From contig VEOV01000268.1 of the NCBI GenBank assembly GCA_012026855.1, positions 1-6,969 of the forward strand: 6,969 nt of DNA, read 5' to 3'. How positions within the stretch are numbered: the first letter of the stretch is position 1; each line of letters starts with the position of its first letter. This stretch comes from Geobacter sp. Its GTDB lineage: Bacteria > Desulfobacterota > Desulfuromonadia > Geobacterales > DSM-12255. This document shows positions 4,744 to 6,969 of this stretch, piece by piece. Below the pieces are notes generated by a model. That model saw only the letters and a list, made by a program, of their open reading frames with translations, was not told the DNA's origin and did not search any database. The position numbers and the translations under genes were made by a program.

Positions 4744-5886
4744 TTAAACCATCTGGATTTTATTGCGCATAATCAGAATTTCGAAGGACATGGCGCTTTT
4801 TACAGCGATCTTTTGCAGATCACTCAGCGATCTGGTCAGTTTCTCCAGGCTGTCGACGACGCAAAGGATTGCCACCACCCGGTTCATGAGAACAATGGGG
4901 AGCAGTATTGCCGGGTTGTCCTTGGCGCCGATGGCGTCAGCCGCCTTCAGGTCTGAGGGGTGCAGCAGCTGGCCGATCCAGAAATTCTTTGTCTCGATTA
5001 CCTGCAGAAACGATGAAGGTTGTACCATTTCCACCTTTGCATCAGGGAATTTATCCATCGGTCCGCTCGCGTCAGCGGCAATCCACCCGGTAAGGTGTGT
5101 GTCCTTCGGGATGAACAGGGCGGTCTTGAAATATCTGTAACCAAGGTAGTTGATGAGCGCCTGACCGATTGCATCCCGCGCAGTAGCGTCGGCCAGGGCG
5201 TTGCACAGGTCGGTGATGGAATAGCCTTTATCGGCCTCTGTCTCCACCGGCTTTTCCGGCTCAGGCAGTTCCGGGATGTCGACCTTGTCAAAACCCTCAA
5301 ACTCGGGTATTTCAATGAAGTCTTCCTCTTCAACCTTTTGCTGCGGCTTTGGTGCTTCCTTGGCAGCCGGCGCAGACTTTTCGTTTATCTCGACAGGTTC
5401 TTCCTGACGCGGCTCCCTGTGCATATCCTTGGCTATGGCAATATAGCGGGTTGTCCGCTTGATCTTGTAGTATCGCTCCAGCCCCATCAGCAGCAACAGT
5501 TCCGGGATGACTACCGGATTGATATACATGCCGGTCATGAAGGCAAGCCGGTCAATGGTTTCAAGGTCGGTCGGGTTGGCCATGGCGACGGTCAGGCGTT
5601 TTTTGTTGACGGAAACCGGGAGTACCTGCTTCTCTTTTGCAGTTTCAGCAGGGATCAGGGCAATAACTTCAGGGGGGATAGTATGCAGTTCATTCGCGCT
5701 GACCTGGGGAAACCCGCTATGTCTTGACAGGGTAAGAGCAAGCTGGTCCGGGGTTATGTAACCCAGTTCGATCAGGTTAGTGCCGATCTTGCCGCCGAAG
5801 ATGACCTGATTGCGGAGCGCCTCTTCAAGCTGGGCCTCTGTGATCATGCGTTCTCTGACGAGCAGGTTGCCGAGTTTCAACTGCAT
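4744..5886 (-). CDS. Stand-alone MshEN (GspE/PilB N-terminal) domain protein with acidic linker and GAF-like C-terminus
   Basis: Residues 1 to about 147 of this 380-residue protein match the N-terminal domain of type II secretion/type IV pilus ATPases. It opens with two 24-residue MshEN motifs separated by 5 residues: KLGNLLVRERMI...LEEALRNQ (4-27) and KIGTNLIELGYI...LALTLSRH (33-56). In MshE this tandem motif binds cyclic di-GMP. Here Lys replaces Arg at both motif starts, Arg13 replaces the usual Gly in motif one, and His56 replaces Gln at the end of motif two, so binding is uncertain. Residues about 150-221 are a Pro/Glu-rich, probably disordered linker. Residues about 223-376 (CNALADATARDAIGQALINY to LPIVLMNRVVAILCVVD) resemble a GAF-type sensor domain by pattern only. 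No Walker A ATPase follows, so it is an adaptor or sensor rather than a motor. The ATG at 5886 follows GGAGAG by 5 bases. The exact role is unknown. Confidence 0.8.
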   Translation of the reverse strand: MQLKLGNLLVRERMITEAQLEEALRNQVIFGGKIGTNLIELGYITPDQLALTLSRHSGFPQVSANELHTIPPEVIALIPAETAKEKQVLPVSVNKKRLTVAMANPTDLETIDRLAFMTGMYINPVVIPELLLLMGLERYYKIKRTTRYIAIAKDMHREPRQEEPVEINEKSAPAAKEAPKPQQKVEEEDFIEIPEFEGFDKVDIPELPEPEKPVETEADKGYSITDLCNALADATARDAIGQALINYLGYRYFKTALFIPKDTHLTGWIAADASGPMDKFPDAKVEMVQPSSFLQVIETKNFWIGQLLHPSDLKAADAIGAKDNPAILLPIVLMNRVVAILCVVDSLEKLTRSLSDLQKIAVKSAMSFEILIMRNKIQMV

Positions 5887-5914
5887 GGATACTCTCCGGT
5901 GAACGGAATATATT

Positions 5915-5942
5915 TTGTCACTACAGGGAATTCATTTATACT
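5915..5942 (+). promoter_or_regulatory. Promoter of the acyl-CoA ligase gene
   Basis: TTGTCA (5915-5920), 16 bases and TATACT (5937-5942, five of six matches to TATAAT) form a good sigma-70 promoter. The predicted start lies near 5949, about 39 bases before the ATG at 5988. It overlaps the divergent promoter of the MshEN gene, sharing bases 5937-5940 in the two -10 boxes. Confidence 0.5.
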
Positions 5943-5963
5943 TGAAAAAATAAGTAATTTCAA
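5935..5963 (-). promoter_or_regulatory. Promoter of the MshEN-domain gene
   Basis: On the minus strand TTGAAA (5958-5963), 17 bases and TATAAA (5935-5940) form a near-consensus sigma-70 promoter. The predicted start lies near 5928, about 40 bases before the ATG. Its -10 overlaps the -10 of the opposing promoter. Confidence 0.55.
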
Positions 5964-5987
5964 TGCTTCAACCAACAGGAGCAGCAT

Positions 5988-6969
5988 ATGGTCGGGCTTT
6001 ACGACATCTTGAGCAGTTTCAGGGAAAGGCAGGGGCTGTGCGCGATTATCTATCGCAGCGGGGTCCGGCGTCATGAATATAGCTATGGTGATATTTACCG
6101 CCTGGCAATGAAGTTCGCGGCAATGCTTGCCGAGTCAGGCGTCAAGCCTGGCGACAGGGTGCTCCTCTGGGGGCCGAACCACCCCTGCTGGGCCGTTGCC
6201 TACTGGGGGATTATTGCCCGCGGTGCGGTGGTTGTGCCGATTGATTTCATGTCAGGGGCCGAGAGAGGGGAGGGGATTGCGATCCTTTCCGGGGCCAGCT
6301 ACGCTGTGCAGAGCCGGTTCAAACCAGCCAATCTCAATGTTGCCACAACGATTGTCATGGAGGATCTGGAGCAGCTGCTCAAACTATACGAGCCTGCGGC
6401 AGAGGTATATGCCGCTGCGCCGGACGACCTCTGTGAACTGGTCTATACATCGGGGACTACCGGTGCCCCAAAAGGGGTGGCCCTTTCCCATCGAAACCTG
6501 CTGAGCAATGTTATTCAGGTTACAGAGCAGTTTCCTGCAGTCACGGCGGAGTATCGCTTTTTGTCGCTCCTGCCCCTCTCCCATATGTTTGAGCAGACGG
6601 CAGGCTTCCTGACACCGCTCTTTCTTGGCGGTTCAGTGATCTACCTGCGCACGTTGAAGCCGTCGGCTATCATGGAAGCATTCTCCGAAGAGGATGTCTA
6701 TGCCATGGTGGCGGTGCCGCGTCTGCTGCAGCTGCTGAAAAGTTCGGTGGAACGTGAACTTGACGCAAAAGGGCTCACCCCGCTCTTCAGAAAGCTGACG
6801 GCATTATCAGCAGGTTTTTCCCGGGAAGCCAGGAAACGGCTCTTCTTTCCTGTGCAGAAGAAATTCGGCAAAAACTTCAAGGTGTTTGTCTCGGGTGGCG
6901 CCCCGCTTGCGGTAGATACTTTCCGTTTTTGGCAATCCCTTGGCTTCACGGTCATCGAAGGTTACGGGC
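5988..6969 (+). CDS. AMP-forming acyl-CoA ligase/synthetase, N-terminal part; runs off the right edge
   Basis: The frame is open from the ATG at 5988 to the window edge (327 codons). It follows AGGAG (5977-5981) by 6 bases. It is an ANL-superfamily adenylating enzyme: GVKPGDRVLLWGPN (51-64), the P-loop YTSGTTGAPKG (153-163) that grips ATP phosphates, LPLSHMFEQ (195-203), the VSGGAPL loop (301-307), and the start of the adenine-binding EGYG motif (324-327), where it is cut. The family activates a carboxylic acid as acyl-AMP and usually passes it to CoA. The style (PLSHMFEQTAGFLTPLFLGG) suggests a long-chain fatty acyl substrate, but this is inferred. Some members carry a C-terminal carrier or acyltransferase domain, and the missing part must be seen to tell. 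No signal peptide is apparent. It is divergent from the MshEN gene. Confidence 0.9.
   Translation, partial: MVGLYDILSSFRERQGLCAIIYRSGVRRHEYSYGDIYRLAMKFAAMLAESGVKPGDRVLLWGPNHPCWAVAYWGIIARGAVVVPIDFMSGAERGEGIAILSGASYAVQSRFKPANLNVATTIVMEDLEQLLKLYEPAAEVYAAAPDDLCELVYTSGTTGAPKGVALSHRNLLSNVIQVTEQFPAVTAEYRFLSLLPLSHMFEQTAGFLTPLFLGGSVIYLRTLKPSAIMEAFSEEDVYAMVAVPRLLQLLKSSVERELDAKGLTPLFRKLTALSAGFSREARKRLFFPVQKKFGKNFKVFVSGGAPLAVDTFRFWQSLGFTVIEGYG

Noticed and set aside
5020..5727. 235-codon plus-strand open frame opposite the MshEN gene
   Set aside because: It is the antisense of the acidic linker and MshEN coding sequence, with no recognisable motif; the minus-strand protein has clear family motifs.

Overview
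The window reads like a moderately GC-rich free-living deltaproteobacterium, most plausibly a Geobacter-type member of the Desulfuromonadales. That placement is an impression from gene content and protein style: a phosphotransacetylase, an Rcp1-type orphan response regulator, a stand-alone MshEN-domain protein and a bioF-bioH-bioC cluster. No rRNA or other taxonomic marker is present. The DNA is densely coding, with nine protein genes (two cut by the window edges). No tRNA, rRNA, insertion sequence, integrase or CRISPR array was seen. No stretch over 300 bases lacks a gene.

Left part (1-1516). The 5' end of pta (phosphate acetyltransferase) runs leftward off the window. Upstream of it on the same strand is a phage-repressor-like regulator with an XRE helix-turn-helix and a LexA/CI-type C-terminal domain. 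Both residues needed for self-cleavage appear to be replaced there. A single-domain response regulator is transcribed divergently from it. The shared 152-bp gap carries a 9-bp direct repeat whose copies lie 40 bp apart.

Middle part (1517-4386). A biotin operon, bioF-bioH-bioC, has 4-base ATGA overlaps at both junctions. It encodes the pathway-specific enzymes from malonyl-ACP methylation to 8-amino-7-oxononanoate; the late genes bioA, bioD and bioB are not here. In front of bioF lies a 13-bp inverted repeat with the half-site sequence and 14-base spacing of a BirA biotin operator, so biotin-dependent repression is likely.

Right part (4387-6969). A small ArsR-family regulator converges on bioC with only 3 bp between the stop codons. 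It has its own promoter with a perfect -35 box and an AT-rich palindrome over the -10. Upstream of it on the same strand is a 380-residue protein with an N-terminal MshEN (GspE/PilB N-terminal) domain, an acidic Pro/Glu linker and a C-terminal GAF-like region, but no ATPase. It is divergent from an AMP-forming acyl-CoA ligase that runs off the right edge. Their predicted promoters physically overlap, sharing -10 bases on opposite strands.

No clearly new multi-gene system stands out. The observations most worth following are the apparently non-cleavable repressor, the biotin operator, the ATPase-less MshEN protein and the overlapping divergent promoters.
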